Positions 27,801 to 37,311 of a stretch of DNA of 52,382 nucleotides are shown here, piece by piece. The stretch spans positions 245,066-297,447 of the forward strand of contig BJOX01000077.1 in NCBI GenBank assembly GCA_009731375.1, given 5' to 3'. The notes beneath the pieces were generated by a model, which was not told the DNA's origin, ran no database searches, and saw only the letters and a program-made list of their open reading frames with translations. The number at the start of each line of letters is the position of its first letter. Position 1 is the first letter of the stretch. A program made the position numbers and the translations under genes. The DNA comes from Paulinella micropora. Lineage: Eukaryota > Cercozoa > Imbricatea > Euglyphida.

Positions 27801-28363
27801 GCTCCGATGCGCCTGAATATATCGGACAAATGATCGATATGCTCCTCCATTGTGTTAGAGTATACGATAATGTCATCGATATAGCAAAATGCATATTCTC
27901 CCGCCTTCTGTCCCCGCCTTCTCATAAAGCCACCGTCAGACAAATCATCGTACTGACTGCTCAACATCTTCTGCATCGCCTTCTGGAAAAGTCCTGGGGC
28001 TTGCTTGAGGCCCATCGGAAGCACTTTCCATTGGTATATTTCCATACCCACCACAAACGCCGTCAGCCATCTGGACTTTTCCTCCAGTGGTATCTGCCAG
28101 AAGCCATTCTTAAGGTCAATGACCGAATAGAATTTTGCATTCCGCAGTACTCTCCTTCCTTCTTCTAATGTCGGGAGAGGATTTCTCTCTTCCTCCAGCA
28201 CCTTGTTAACACGAGCATAGTTAACTGTCAGGCGCCATTCTCCTCCTGGCTTCGGCACTATTCTCGGTTGTGAGACTATTGGAGATGTTGATCTCTCAAT
28301 AAAGTCCTCATTGAGCAGCTGTCTTGCTAGCTCCTCCGCTATCTTCGCCTCATGTATACTCAA
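24755..28363 (-). CDS. pol: pol of element 2, RT-RNase H-integrase part (frameshifted)
   Basis: About 1202 residues. Reverse transcriptase has YIDD. RNase H has the Asp-Ala-Ser, Arg-Glu-Ala-Leu-Ala and Arg-Thr-Asp motifs plus ADSLSR. Integrase has an HHCC finger and the Asp, Asp, Glu residues in HIDHVGPF, SDRGSDF and GKIERVHR. A GPY/F-like WKGPYQ and the start of the C-terminal domain follow. All catalytic residues are intact. The ATG at its start is internal to the ancestral pol: the frame is separated from the protease part by a one-base loss in a T-run near 28470. The last ~40 residues come from the CAGA insertion and are not native. Confidence 0.9.
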   Translation of the reverse strand: MSIHEAKIAEELARQLLNEDFIERSTSPIVSQPRIVPKPGGEWRLTVNYARVNKVLEEERNPLPTLEEGRRVLRNAKFYSVIDLKNGFWQIPLEEKSRWLTAFVVGMEIYQWKVLPMGLKQAPGLFQKAMQKMLSSQYDDLSDGGFMRRRGQKAGEYAFCYIDDIIVYSNTMEEHIDHLSDIFRRIGAFGLKCNLKKCQLAKTSVTYLGYEISHNRVSISKEKREEIMNRPIPKNRTELHSFLAMAQYYSQFIPDWGATRAKVEKMIDFGDFEKWDEEALQAFHALKDLIYKDPKDGGLVLTMPDFTKQFVVDTDASKFAIGAVLQQEDEEKKLRPIMFISRKLCAAERNYCTRQREALAVVWALKRLREYLWGGPQFTVRTDHHNLLWLMNHEQTGRLARWQAFLSCFDFTMVHLPGKRNVVADSLSRLEFNSEVSALVSTVEMEDLSTDKVYEVSHIEAMEMASGVRYDRTGLRYSPQGPDHGICCELHTQEDAEWSYEVYENAKANIREEEETQEVYAEPPQERRSDLDDDPERIGVRLEDGTIHIASPTAWRQQQAQDPEFKELIQLYQNPDELRMTKAIKDQMKEMGWRDGLLWYKGLHGRYASQPDKWTLWVPESLRRFIFVAAHNCPLLAHPGRQRTHMFVARRFWWKKMKEEIDQAVDACIPCKINKTPLKANFGLIGEFPLHAGMFEFIHIDHVGPFPESKDGYKYLLTAIDRATNYVWIIPVKDVTGKTTAEALIDRIISQIGVPRKICSDRGSDFNNEVIDKLSKYYGMKWQYVTAYNPRANGKIERVHRPLKASLKMYCTKKENQRAWVEAAPSFAFAMNCLPSTALGGSKSSISPYQLVYGREPDIPTSLLHPKDTWADADELFGMRLRVKMEAEQIVRAHREAERRKTDAEGVRQAHLDQIKFQVGDIVLLYHPQVPKGVSSKLFTHWKGPYQIMEQTGPLNYKIRGRGKVQIVNVRRLIKYDPFLLEDESVEEALKRMKDDFKEVPPIHKEAGIDQDDAYRAPIAEKEESEVDSKEKSDRISAVGTQSESPREHSGKKEKITEAQLRRARNDLINDQPRKAMRSMRSKDVHQEDEEIDTDPNAGNVEIVHERWKEGDAIATIAWVKDAFYLMRPAEQHVADDTLSDLYLMWVVAVPRKTLVTRTLKIVVVTSWPIYTNRYPKAIDFTMVPVLSVCLVFLVLYGLSVF

Positions 28364-30357
28364 ATTCGCCCTTCGTGGTGCCGGTGACGGCTCCGCACCT
28401 GGTATTTTGTAAATAACCGCTGTGAAATCTTCAGGCTTGACACCACCTGCATGTGGAGGGTCAAAAATTTCTTGTTCGCCTCTAATTTGGCTTTTAAAAG
28501 CTCCTTCTCCTTCTCCGTGCCTACTCCTTCTTCCAATATTTTCCGCGCTGCCTCTTGGAAATCTTCATCAGACATCTTCTTAGTCTGCTTGAGGGGTTCT
28601 CTGTCCTCCTCCAAGCCTAAGTCCTCTTCCGAGACATTATCTAGGCCCGTCTTTTCATACGTGACCGTGTCCGGCTCATCATCTTTACCGAGCTCCACCA
28701 GCATGTCAATGAGTCTCGCGTATTGCAAAGGAGCTTTACGGGTGTAAAAACCATCAAAGCATGTGAATGCTTGCGGTATCAATTTCAACTTGTCGAGGTC
28801 TCTGAGCTTCCGCTTGTATGCACTGCTCTGCTCACGAGTTCCCATACGACAAGCCACCACTAGCTGTTGCTTGCGAGAGGGTACCGGTATAGGATGATCA
28901 ATAAGCCGGTCCCTTATTTCCTGCGCCCATATCGCCTTCTCATTATATGGCAGGATAATAGTATACGGCTTATTATTTTCGAATAAAGTCCGTAAGCATT
29001 TCTTCACTTCAGACAGTGAACGCGGCCACGTGGGCTCGTCACCCCAGAAATCAGTAATAAAACTTTTAATAGTTTCTGGTGGAGTATCCGGGATTCGCCC
29101 CGTTCTCCTTGGTACAAACGCCTCCCTTTTTTCTTCTCCTACTTTCGCATGGAAACAGTATCCGTTAGTAATATGGACATCTGTTCCTACTCCTTCCGCG
29201 AATCTCGCCAACGACGGGCTTCTTTGTGCGACACATATAATCTCCTCCTTTCGCTTCTCGATTAAGTCATCAATAGACTTTTTGTCCCAATGGCATGTCG
29301 GAACTGTGACAGTGCACACTTGGGATTCCCAATTGTCGGTCCAGGACAGTTCATCCGGTCTTACGACATGGGGGTGAACGTACACCTCAAGTGCCTCATG
29401 TGCGATGGCTATCGTTTTGTGATCCGTCGCTAGACTCAGCTCATAAGCCTCATAAGAGTCAGTAGCGTTGAAGGGATCAATATCGTTCTTTTCTCCTCTT
29501 TTTACTCCATATATCACTCGCCGTGCGGCGCAATCAATCACAGCCCCCATCGTAGCCAATTGGTCATACGATAGTAATATTGACCCGTGGTAACCGGGGA
29601 CGACATAGAGGTCCATACGGTATACTCGTGCGGATTTCAATTTAAAGGTCAGTGTGATGATTCCCGTGATATCCGTCCGGCTGCTCACTCCTTTGAGAGT
29701 GCCCGTTGACTTTTTCATATTTCCGTCCACCCAGTCCCGGTATCGATTAAAAAACTTCCGGCCGACAATATTAATATTCGCCATCGTATCATTACCAACT
29801 TTTAATATTGTCTTCAATGTTTCACAATAAAGTTCCGTATAACACAGAGCATCGGGCCTGTGTATATTGGCTGCGAGAACAAGAACTTTACGTTCCAAAT
29901 TTTGGAGTCTTGTCTCTAAGTTTTTCAACTCCTCCTTCTTCTCCTCCTGCTTCACCTCATTAACATTTTTATTATTCTGCGGTACTGGTGCGTTTACTAT
30001 TTGAGCGACATTGTCTTGTGGTACTTGAGTACACACATTGTCTTTTTGCTCGCCACCCGCCGCGACCGTAGACATTGAGTCTGTTCGTGGTTGTTTGCTT
30101 GGCCGAGGCGATACGTCTGCCATTGGCCTCCTCGCCTCCATCGCAAGTCTCGCCTTCCTATTTGCATCAGTTATCATTGGTAACCGTGCTGTATGAACGG
30201 GTATGAGACTACCTTGGGGCTGCAGTCTCTGTGTACCCACATCTTTGTTTTCACATAGAGGAAGCGTTGGCCCAGTCTGCACAACAGCATTAGAAAGCAC
30301 TGTGACTTTAGGGTTAAACTTCACAGTCTTCTCCTTCCTCTCTTCTTCCCCCTCCAG
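28360..30357 (-). CDS. pol: pol of element 2, N-terminal and protease part
   Basis: Open from directly after the gag TGA (30360-30358) in the same frame as gag; a GTG at 30324 is the first possible alternative start, and no ATG starts the frame. Contents: a basic, Pro-rich leader with the motif IPVH, a Glu/Lys coiled stretch, then a retropepsin-like domain with VGNDTMANINIV (Asp-Thr-Met) and ILLSYDQLATM, and a linker with a Cys/His-poor acidic region leading to RT. The frame is lost near 28470, where a T-run is one base shorter than in element 3; the last ~38 residues are off-frame. Same-frame continuation through UGA suggests stop-codon readthrough made the ancestral gag-pol protein. Confidence 0.85.
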   Translation of the reverse strand: MEGEEERKEKTVKFNPKVTVLSNAVVQTGPTLPLCENKDVGTQRLQPQGSLIPVHTARLPMITDANRKARLAMEARRPMADVSPRPSKQPRTDSMSTVAAGGEQKDNVCTQVPQDNVAQIVNAPVPQNNKNVNEVKQEEKKEELKNLETRLQNLERKVLVLAANIHRPDALCYTELYCETLKTILKVGNDTMANINIVGRKFFNRYRDWVDGNMKKSTGTLKGVSSRTDITGIITLTFKLKSARVYRMDLYVVPGYHGSILLSYDQLATMGAVIDCAARRVIYGVKRGEKNDIDPFNATDSYEAYELSLATDHKTIAIAHEALEVYVHPHVVRPDELSWTDNWESQVCTVTVPTCHWDKKSIDDLIEKRKEEIICVAQRSPSLARFAEGVGTDVHITNGYCFHAKVGEEKREAFVPRRTGRIPDTPPETIKSFITDFWGDEPTWPRSLSEVKKCLRTLFENNKPYTIILPYNEKAIWAQEIRDRLIDHPIPVPSRKQQLVVACRMGTREQSSAYKRKLRDLDKLKLIPQAFTCFDGFYTRKAPLQYARLIDMLVELGKDDEPDTVTYEKTGLDNVSEEDLGLEEDREPLKQTKKMSDEDFQEAARKILEEGVGTEKEKELLKAKLEANKKFLTLHMQVVSSLKISQRLFTKYQVRSRHRHHEGRI

Positions 30358-32250
30358 TCATTCCACCACCTCGAAACGATTACCTTGAGTAGTGTCCGGG
30401 TAGGATGACGTATCGGTCTCCGAGGCAGTGTTGTAGGCCTGAGCTCGACCGAAATTTGGGTTGGAGCTTGCCCACGAGCCTCCTCCTCCTCTGGGTGGGG
30501 GGGCTGGAGCTCGAACAGCTCTCCCTCCATAAGGGGTATATCCCCGACCTCCTCCTCTTCCTCTCTGAGGGGTTCCCTGCCACCTCGAGGCTCCTCTCCA
30601 TGTTCCTCGTCCTCCTCCTCCTCCTCCTCCTCCTCCTCGTCCTCCTGCTCCTGCTCCTCCTTCTCGTCCTCTTTGAGAGGCCTTTAAGTTCTTTTGTCTC
30701 TCCCTTTCCTCCTTCTTCTCCTTCATCCTCTTCATGTAGGTAATGATTGCCTCTCGTAACTCCTCATCATCACACATATTGGCATACCAACCTTCGTTCA
30801 CAGCGGCAATCTGAAGCATATTGAAAAGGCCCGGTTCCTTGCCTTCCGTCCTGCTCAGAAAATTTGCCCTTGCTGTTGGGTTCTGCCTATCATGATTGAA
30901 AGAGCAGTCTCTGTTCTCCATCTGTGCCTTACACTGCAAGCCCGCGAACCACCTCCAACATGCGGTCTTCAGGTCTGGCTCTCTCTGTCTCTTCCAACCG
31001 GCAACTCTGTTTGTGTACGTGGCTTGTGCGCCAACAGGTACACCGCCTGCCTGTGCCGTATGTGCCTCCGTGAGCGAGTCCATGTTTGAGCATGCACTCA
31101 TCACTTCTTGAAACAGTGCTGACGGAGCAACGCTTTGAACCGTATTTTCGAACACGTGTGTCTCGAGGAAGTTCTTGGACTTCACTGAGCTAAACGTCGA
31201 GCATTGTTGTATGAGCTGAGTAAGCTTACTCGGGTTAACTGTGTGTAACGCCGAAAAGAAATAGAGGATGATCGACTTGCGGCCATAGAATAGCCCATAG
31301 GAGGAAACTACCTCCGTAAGGGTCGCCGCCAAGCCAACAGCACTCCTCAAACTCATCGCCACTGTCTCAAAGATTTCAAATCCTATGAGAGTACCAGTGC
31401 AGAGATGCTGGTATCCATGAGATTGAAAATATGAAATGAGTGTGGCCACCGCCAGTTCACACTGAGCGTCTAGGCCTGTTGCATTGTTTCTCTTAGTCTC
31501 CTCCTTGTTTCTCAAAAACTTGTACTGTGTCAGATCGAATCCCTCCGAGACTAGAGATTGGTCAAAAACAGTAACAAGGGCCTCGTATTCCTGCGTTTCG
31601 TCGCAAGGAAAAGCCTTCATACAGGCATTGATCTCTTTGAGCTTGCTCAAAAGCGAAGCATCAGAGTCTTTGTCTGAGCTCGTCTTGGCATATAGCATGA
31701 GACTTGCCACTCCTCCTTTCTTCCCCTTGAAAGCATTTATGATGTTCTGTCTGTCCTTCTTCTCCATGTTTGTGACCACCACCGTAGTTGAGCCCGGGGG
31801 TGTAGGGGCTGGTGGGGCAGGAGCTGGTGGGGTCAAATATGTTGGAGGGTGTGTCTTTGCACCACTCACTTTTGCTTTCATTCTTTCCAGTCTCATCGTC
31901 TTCTCGAACTCCTCATTCTCTTTCGCCTTCTTCTTCTCAGATATCACCAGCTTTTGAGCATGAGTGATAAAGGCCACCAATTCAGAAGCAGATCTGAGAA
32001 AATTATATTTCTCCACATATTGGTCAACACCTGCTTTGTTGGCGACCGGTGGTGCGTTACTAAGTGATTTAAGGACAGAGTGATCCTTGGTAGGAATCCA
32101 TCTCTTCCATGCCTCCTTGTGCAGTAACGCACCCATCAACAGTCTGATCTCGGTCAGAACTCTGTCAGTCTTCTCTAACTCATCAATCACAGGATGAATT
32201 TCTCCTGCTGCCTTAATGCTTTTTTCCATCTCTGCCTTCCCCTCCTCCAA
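30358..32250 (-). CDS. gag: gag of element 2, main part
   Basis: About 630 residues. Helix-rich capsid-like region, then Cys-x8-Cys-x8-Cys-x3-His (CWRWFAGLQC... CSFNH), a CCCH-like zinc finger rather than the Cys-Cys-His-Cys knuckle usual in Ty3/Gypsy gag. A Lys/Glu helix and a long Gly/Arg-rich RGG tail follow, typical of RNA binding. It ends FEVVE and TGA. It would form the particle and bind the element RNA. A one-base deletion near 32250 cuts it from its N-terminal part. Confidence 0.85.
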   Translation of the reverse strand: MEEGKAEMEKSIKAAGEIHPVIDELEKTDRVLTEIRLLMGALLHKEAWKRWIPTKDHSVLKSLSNAPPVANKAGVDQYVEKYNFLRSASELVAFITHAQKLVISEKKKAKENEEFEKTMRLERMKAKVSGAKTHPPTYLTPPAPAPPAPTPPGSTTVVVTNMEKKDRQNIINAFKGKKGGVASLMLYAKTSSDKDSDASLLSKLKEINACMKAFPCDETQEYEALVTVFDQSLVSEGFDLTQYKFLRNKEETKRNNATGLDAQCELAVATLISYFQSHGYQHLCTGTLIGFEIFETVAMSLRSAVGLAATLTEVVSSYGLFYGRKSIILYFFSALHTVNPSKLTQLIQQCSTFSSVKSKNFLETHVFENTVQSVAPSALFQEVMSACSNMDSLTEAHTAQAGGVPVGAQATYTNRVAGWKRQREPDLKTACWRWFAGLQCKAQMENRDCSFNHDRQNPTARANFLSRTEGKEPGLFNMLQIAAVNEGWYANMCDDEELREAIITYMKRMKEKKEERERQKNLKASQRGREGGAGAGGRGGGGGGGGGRGTWRGASRWQGTPQRGRGGGRGYTPYGGRAVRAPAPPPRGGGGSWASSNPNFGRAQAYNTASETDTSSYPDTTQGNRFEVVE

Positions 32251-33052
32251 GGCCTATTTCCATTGTAAAAGAATGAAATATGCCACTCGAGTTTTTCGAA
32301 CCCAGATTGGTCTTCATTTTTGTTACATCGACTGCCTCCTGACCAGTCGCGAGGAATCTGGCCGTTGCTCTTGGGTTTGTGTACTGGAGGTAACCCTCAC
32401 ATCGTGGGCCGTATGTACGTTCCCAAATCAGGGTTTGAGTGTACACCCCAAAGATAGCATCGAGTAATTCAAGGTGGGTGTGTGTGTCCCCAAACTTGAT
32501 ATGCTGTATCTTCTTTCTCTCTTCTGGATCAGAGACCAGTTTGCCGAGGAGCTGTGCTGTGTTTGATAATAGGATATAGACATCCTTTTTAGCACGACTT
32601 TTCTCTCTTCTTTGATCCTGAGGGATCCACACATAGGTATCCTTCTCTACCCCCATCTTGTTATCAAACTCTTCTTTAGTGAGGTCATAGTGGTCTTGCA
32701 CCCACTGTTGTTCCTCCACTGTGATCTCCTCTCCATCACTATGAATCAAGTCGATCATTTTTCGTCCTCCTCCTCCCGTGTAGGCAGGTGGTAAGGGATT
32801 ACCATATGCTCCTCCTCCTCCCGTCTCTTCTTGTTCAAATCCTCCTTCATCTTCGTCTCCTCCATATCTTCCTTCATCATCCCAGCCCTCTTCTACTCCT
32901 CCTCCTACTCCTTCATCTCCTCCTCCTCCTTCATTCAATCCTCCTCCTCCTCCTTCATTCAATCCTCTTCCTCCTCCTCCTCCTGCTTCTTCTTCTTCTC
33001 TTCTTTGATCTGCCTCCGAGAATTCACTCACTTCGGCGGTCTCTGTCGACAT
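32213..33052 (-). CDS. gag: gag of element 2, N-terminal part
   Basis: About 279 residues from the ATG at 33052, at the same place as the ATG of element 3 (34540), both beginning MSTET. The first ~100 residues are acidic and Gly/Glu-rich, from GGA/GAA repeats in the DNA. A conserved helical region follows, shared with element 3 (YVWIPQD, NTAQLLGKLVS, GDTHTHLELLDAIFG, YGPRCEGYLQY). The last ~15 residues are off-frame after a one-base loss compared with element 3. Confidence 0.85.
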   Translation of the reverse strand: MSTETAEVSEFSEADQRREEEEAGGGGGRGLNEGGGGGLNEGGGGDEGVGGGVEEGWDDEGRYGGDEDEGGFEQEETGGGGAYGNPLPPAYTGGGGRKMIDLIHSDGEEITVEEQQWVQDHYDLTKEEFDNKMGVEKDTYVWIPQDQRREKSRAKKDVYILLSNTAQLLGKLVSDPEERKKIQHIKFGDTHTHLELLDAIFGVYTQTLIWERTYGPRCEGYLQYTNPRATARFLATGQEAVDVTKMKTNLGSKNSSGIFHSFTMEIGLGGGEGRDGKKH

Positions 33053-33500
33053 GATGTCGTAGTAGTGATCAACAGGAGGACAGTGTCAGCTCCTATGTTT
33101 GGTTTTTGTTCGTTTGTGTTCTGTTCCTCCTTCAGTCGATTGACTAGTGAAGAGAGAAACTAATAGAGAGGGTAGGATAAGATTCCCTGTCCTCTATGAA
33201 ACACTGTTTGTATGTTTGTTTTTGTTTGAGAAAAATAGTCTTTGAGACTTTCTCCGATTTCTTGTTCTCCTTACTCAGATTACTTTCTCCTCCTTCTTTT
33301 CTATATTGTATCTAGTATGAGGCACTTGGACCTACACACAGATAGTAATAGAGAAGCTAGAAAAGCTCTCCTTGAGAAGTCGACAGTCGGTCGGATAGGT
33401 TCTCAGACCTACCTTTAGAAAACGATCAGAGATTTGCAAAAATACTCTGACGTATGTGTGAGATAATGCAGATAAATGCACAAACTAGAAGGGTAGAGTG
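33053..33500 (-). other. 5' UTR of element 2
   Basis: Non-coding leader matching that of element 3 (34076-34539) along its length in inverted orientation. It starts CACTCTACCC on the minus strand. I do not see a clear tRNA primer-binding site at this end. Confidence 0.75.
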
Positions 33501-33838
33501 TTGTGCTCCTGTCCCTATGCTTGTTTGTGTTTTGTGTGTGTTCCTTCACTCTTCTGTCCACCTCCTTCTTCTTGGTCTCTGTGTGAGAACAGCAAGAACG
33601 ACAGAGAGTTTGTATCTGATGTCTCCTTGTGAGCACACAGATACTGATTGGGCTAGAGGGTACGAGACACCTGCTTGAGACCAATCAAATTATTTGTTTT
33701 GTGAAAGAGTTATGAGGGAGCTGTGTTGGAGTATTTGTTTTCGTCTGACGTCCCCGTGTGAGACAGGTCAGTGAAAATTCACTCTGTTGCCTGTGTGGCA
33801 AAGCAGAAAGAAATCACCCTAGTGATGTGGACTCCAAA
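33498..33838 (+). repeat. Left copy of the ~350-bp core between inverted LTRs
   Basis: From TGTTGTGCTCCTGTCCC to GTGATGTGGACTCCAAA. A near-identical copy lies at 44105-44464 in the same orientation. It carries no ORF of note and does not match the 5' UTR or 3' UTR of the elements. Left of it is the 5' end of element 2; the bases AGTG are shared by both at the junction (33497-33500). Confidence 0.85.
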
Positions 33839-34075
33839 TGTAATGCCCCCAACGATAGCTCGTAAAAAGTCGGTAATACAACCAAACACAGTCCTCAAGA
33901 ATGAGAATGATGTCTCGTTGTATTAGCTCAGTGAAGCCAAAAAGGAAAACGGCAACAGACCAGGAATAAAATGGCATCAGGTCCAATCCGGACAAATAAT
34001 ACTGAAAAACAAGCTGGTGCACCTGTCACCAGGAAAAGGTACTTTTTACCGGCTATCCGGGGGGTGATGCCTACA
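33839..34075 (-). repeat. LTR between elements 2 and 3, inverted relative to element 3 (237 bp)
   Basis: Reads TGTAATGCCC...GATGCCTACA on the plus strand. Its reverse complement is near-identical to the forward LTR at 43867-44104. It directly precedes the 5' UTR of element 3 but points the opposite way. Confidence 0.9.
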
Positions 34076-34539
34076 CACTCTATCCTTCTAGTTTGTGCAT
34101 TTATTTGCATTATCTCACACATACGTCAGAGTATTTTTGCAAATCTCTGATCGTTCTCAAAAGTAGGTCTGAGAACCTATCCGCGGCAAGATCCGACCGA
34201 CTGTCGACTTCTCAAGGAGAGTTTCTCTAGCTTCTCTAATACTATCTGTGTGTAGGTCCTAGTGCCTCATACTAGATACAATATAGAAAAGAAGGGGGAG
34301 AAAGCAATTTGAGTAAGGAGGACAAGAAATCTGAGAAAATCTCAAGGACTACTTTTCTCAAACAAAAACAAACGTACAAAGATTGTCACATAGAGGAAAG
34401 AGGATCTCACTCTCAGTGACCCTCTTTCTTAGTTTCTCTCTTCACTAGTCAGTCGACCGAAGGAGGAACAGAACTCAAACGAACGAAAACATAACATAGG
34501 AGCTGACACTGTCCTCCTGTCATTTACTAATACGACACC

Positions 34540-36816
34540 ATGTCGACAGAGACCACCGAGGTGAGTGAATTTTTAGAATCACAAGAACAAGAAGAGCTAA
34601 TGCAACAAGAAGGAGGAGGATTGACTGAAGGAGGAGGAGGAGGATCGGATGATGGAGGAGGACAAGAAGAAGAAGAAGAAGCAGGAGGAGGAGTAGGTGG
34701 AGGAACAGAGATTAATAGACGAAGAGTAACAATATGAGTAGGAGGAGGAGTAGGAGGAGGGAGAGGGAATGAAGGAGGAGGAGGAGGAGTAGAAGAGAGC
34801 TGGGAGGATGTAAGAGAATATGGAAGAGACGAAGATGAAGGAGGAGGAGGACTTGAACAAGAGAGAGCAGTGGAGCGTATGGTAATCCCATACCACCTGC
34901 CCACACAGGAGGAGGAGGACGACAAATGATCGACTTGATTAAATATTGAAGGGGAAGAGATTACAGAGGAGGAACAACAGTGGGTACAAGCCCACTATGA
35001 CCTCTCTAAAGAAGATTTTGATAACACGATGGGGGCGGACTCGGAAGGACACTTATGTGTGGATCCCTCATGATTTAAGAAGAGAGAGGAGTCGTACTAG
35101 AAGGGATGTCTATATCCCATTGTCAAACACAGCACAGCTCCTCGGCAAACTGGTCTCCAATCAAGAAGAGAGAAAGAAGGTGCAGCATATCAAGTTTGGG
35201 GATTCACATACCCACCTTGAACTACTCGATGCTATCTTTGGGCTGTATACCCAAGCTCTGATTTGGGAACGTTCGTACGGCCCACGATGTGAGGGCTACC
35301 TCCAGTACGCAAACCCAAGGGCAAGGGCCAGACTCCTCGCGACTGGTCAGGAGGCAGTCGATATAGCAAAAATGAAGACCATTCCAGGTTCGAAAAACTT
35401 GAATGGCGTATTCCAATTTTTTACGACGGAAATGAAGGCTTTAGAGGAGGGGAAGAATGAAATGGAGAAAACATTAAGGCAGCAGGAGAAACTCATCCTG
35501 TGGTTGATGAGTTAGATAAGACCGACAGGATACTGACCAAGCTCAGACTGTTGGTGGGTGCGTTACTGTACAAGGAGGCGTGGAAGAGATGGATTCCTAC
35601 CAAGGATCACTCTGTCCTTAAAACAACCACTCCACCACCGGTCGCCAATAGAGCAGGTGTCGAACAATATGTGGAGAAATATAATTTTCTCAGATCTGCT
35701 TCTGATTTGGCGGCCTTTATCACTCATGCTCAAAAGCTGGTGATATCTGAGAAGAAGAAGGCGCAAGAGAATGAGGAGTCGAGAAGAAGATGAGACTGGA
35801 AAGAATGAAAGCAACAGTGAGTAGTGCAAGGGCACCTCCTCCGGCATATCTTCCCCCACCAGCTCCTGCCCTACCAGCCCCTACACCCCCGGGCTCAACT
35901 ACGGTGGTGGTCACAAACACGGAGAAGAAGGACAGACAAAACATCATAAATGCCTTCAAGGGGAAGAAAGGAGGAGTGGCAAGTCTCATGCTCTACGCCA
36001 AGACGAGCTCAGACAAAGACTCTGATGCTTCGCTTCTGAGCAAGCTCAAAGAGATCAATGCCTGCATGAAGGCTTTTCCTTGTGACAAAACTCAGGAATA
36101 TGAGGCTCTTGTTACTGTTTTTGATCAATCTTTAGTCTCGGAAGGATTCGATCTAACACCGTACATGGTTTTGAGAAACAAGGAGGAGTTTAAGAGAAAC
36201 AATGCAACAGGCCTAGACGCTCAGTGTGAACTGGCGGTGGCCACACTCATTTCATATTTTCAATCTCATGGATATCAGCATCTCTGCACTGGTACTCTCA
36301 TAGGATTTGAAATCTTTGAGATAGTGGCGATGAGTTTGAGGAGTGCTGTTAGCTTGGCGGCGACCCTTACGGAGGTAGTTTCCTCCTAAGGGTTATTCTA
36401 TGGCCGCAAGCCGATCATTCTCTACTTTTTTTTCTGCATTGCACTCAGTGCACCCGAGCAATCTTACTCAACTCGTACAACAATGCCCGACGTTTAGTAC
36501 AGTGAAGTCCAAGAACTTCCTCGAGACACACGTGTTCGAAGCTACGGTTCGAAACGTTGCTCCGGCAGCACTGTTCCAAGAAGTTATGAGTGCATATTCT
36601 CACTTGGACACAGTCACGGAGGCACATACGGCACAGGCAGGCGGTGTACCTGTTGGCGCGCAAGCCACGTACACAAGCCGAGTTGCCGGTTGGAAGAGAC
36701 AGAGAGAGCCAGACCTTAAGGTCTCATGCTGGAGGTGGTTCGCGGGCTTGCAGTGTAAGGCAGAGATGGAGCAGTCAGAGAATGCTCTTTCAATCATGAC
36801 AGGCAGAACCCAGTAG
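34540..36816 (+). pseudogene. gag: gag of element 3, broken by several frameshifts
   Basis: ATG at 34540 (MSTETTEVSEF). The acidic Gly-rich N-terminus stops at about 34735. Homology to gag of element 2 resumes in other frames at 34946-35515, 35500-35793, 35790-36389 and 36400-36816. The zinc-finger segment begins correctly (CWRWFAGLQC) but a shift just after it removes the last Cys and the His. An RGG-coding stretch follows at 36954-37200. At least five lesions separate these pieces. Compared with element 2 this copy has drifted much further in gag. Confidence 0.85.
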
Positions 36817-37311
36817 CAAGGGCTAACTTTCTAAGTAAGACGGAAGGCAATGAACTGGGCCTTTTCCGGCTGCTTCAGACTGCCTCTACGAACGAAGGCT
36901 GGTATGCCAATCAGTGTGATGACGACGAGTTACGAGAGGCAATTATTGCCTATATGAAGAGGATGGAGAAGAAGAAGGAGGAAAGGGAGAGACAAAAGAA
37001 CAAAGAAGCCTCTCAAAGAGGACGAGGAAGAGGAGGAGGAGGAGGACGAGGAGGAGCAGCAGCAGGACGAGGAGGAGGAGCATGGAGAGGAGCCTCGAGG
37101 TGGCAGGGAACCCCTTTTAGAGGCAGAGGAGGTCGCTCATGGAGGAAGAGCTTTTCGGGCTCCAGCCACCTAGAGGACTAGGAGGCTCATGGGCAAGCTC
37201 CAACCCAAACTTCGGTCGAGGTCAGGCTTATAACACTGCCTGGACACCGATCCATCATCCTAGTAGTACCCGGACGCTACTCAAGCTAATCGATTCGAGG
37301 TGGTGGAATGA

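Larger units (their letters stand above)
22938..33500 (-). mobile_element. Ty3/Gypsy-type element 2, 3'-truncated and frameshifted
   Basis: Same family as element 3, on the opposite strand. It has a 5' UTR (33500-33053), gag and pol in order, and a 3' UTR that matches element 3 down to about 22938 and then stops. No polypurine tract or 3' LTR is present at that end. On the 5' side the internal sequence (CACTCTACCC...) ends at 33500 and abuts the ~340-bp core that separates it from the LTR at 33839-34075. The coding frames are broken by at least three lesions. The 3' UTR carries two SINE copies. Confidence 0.9.
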
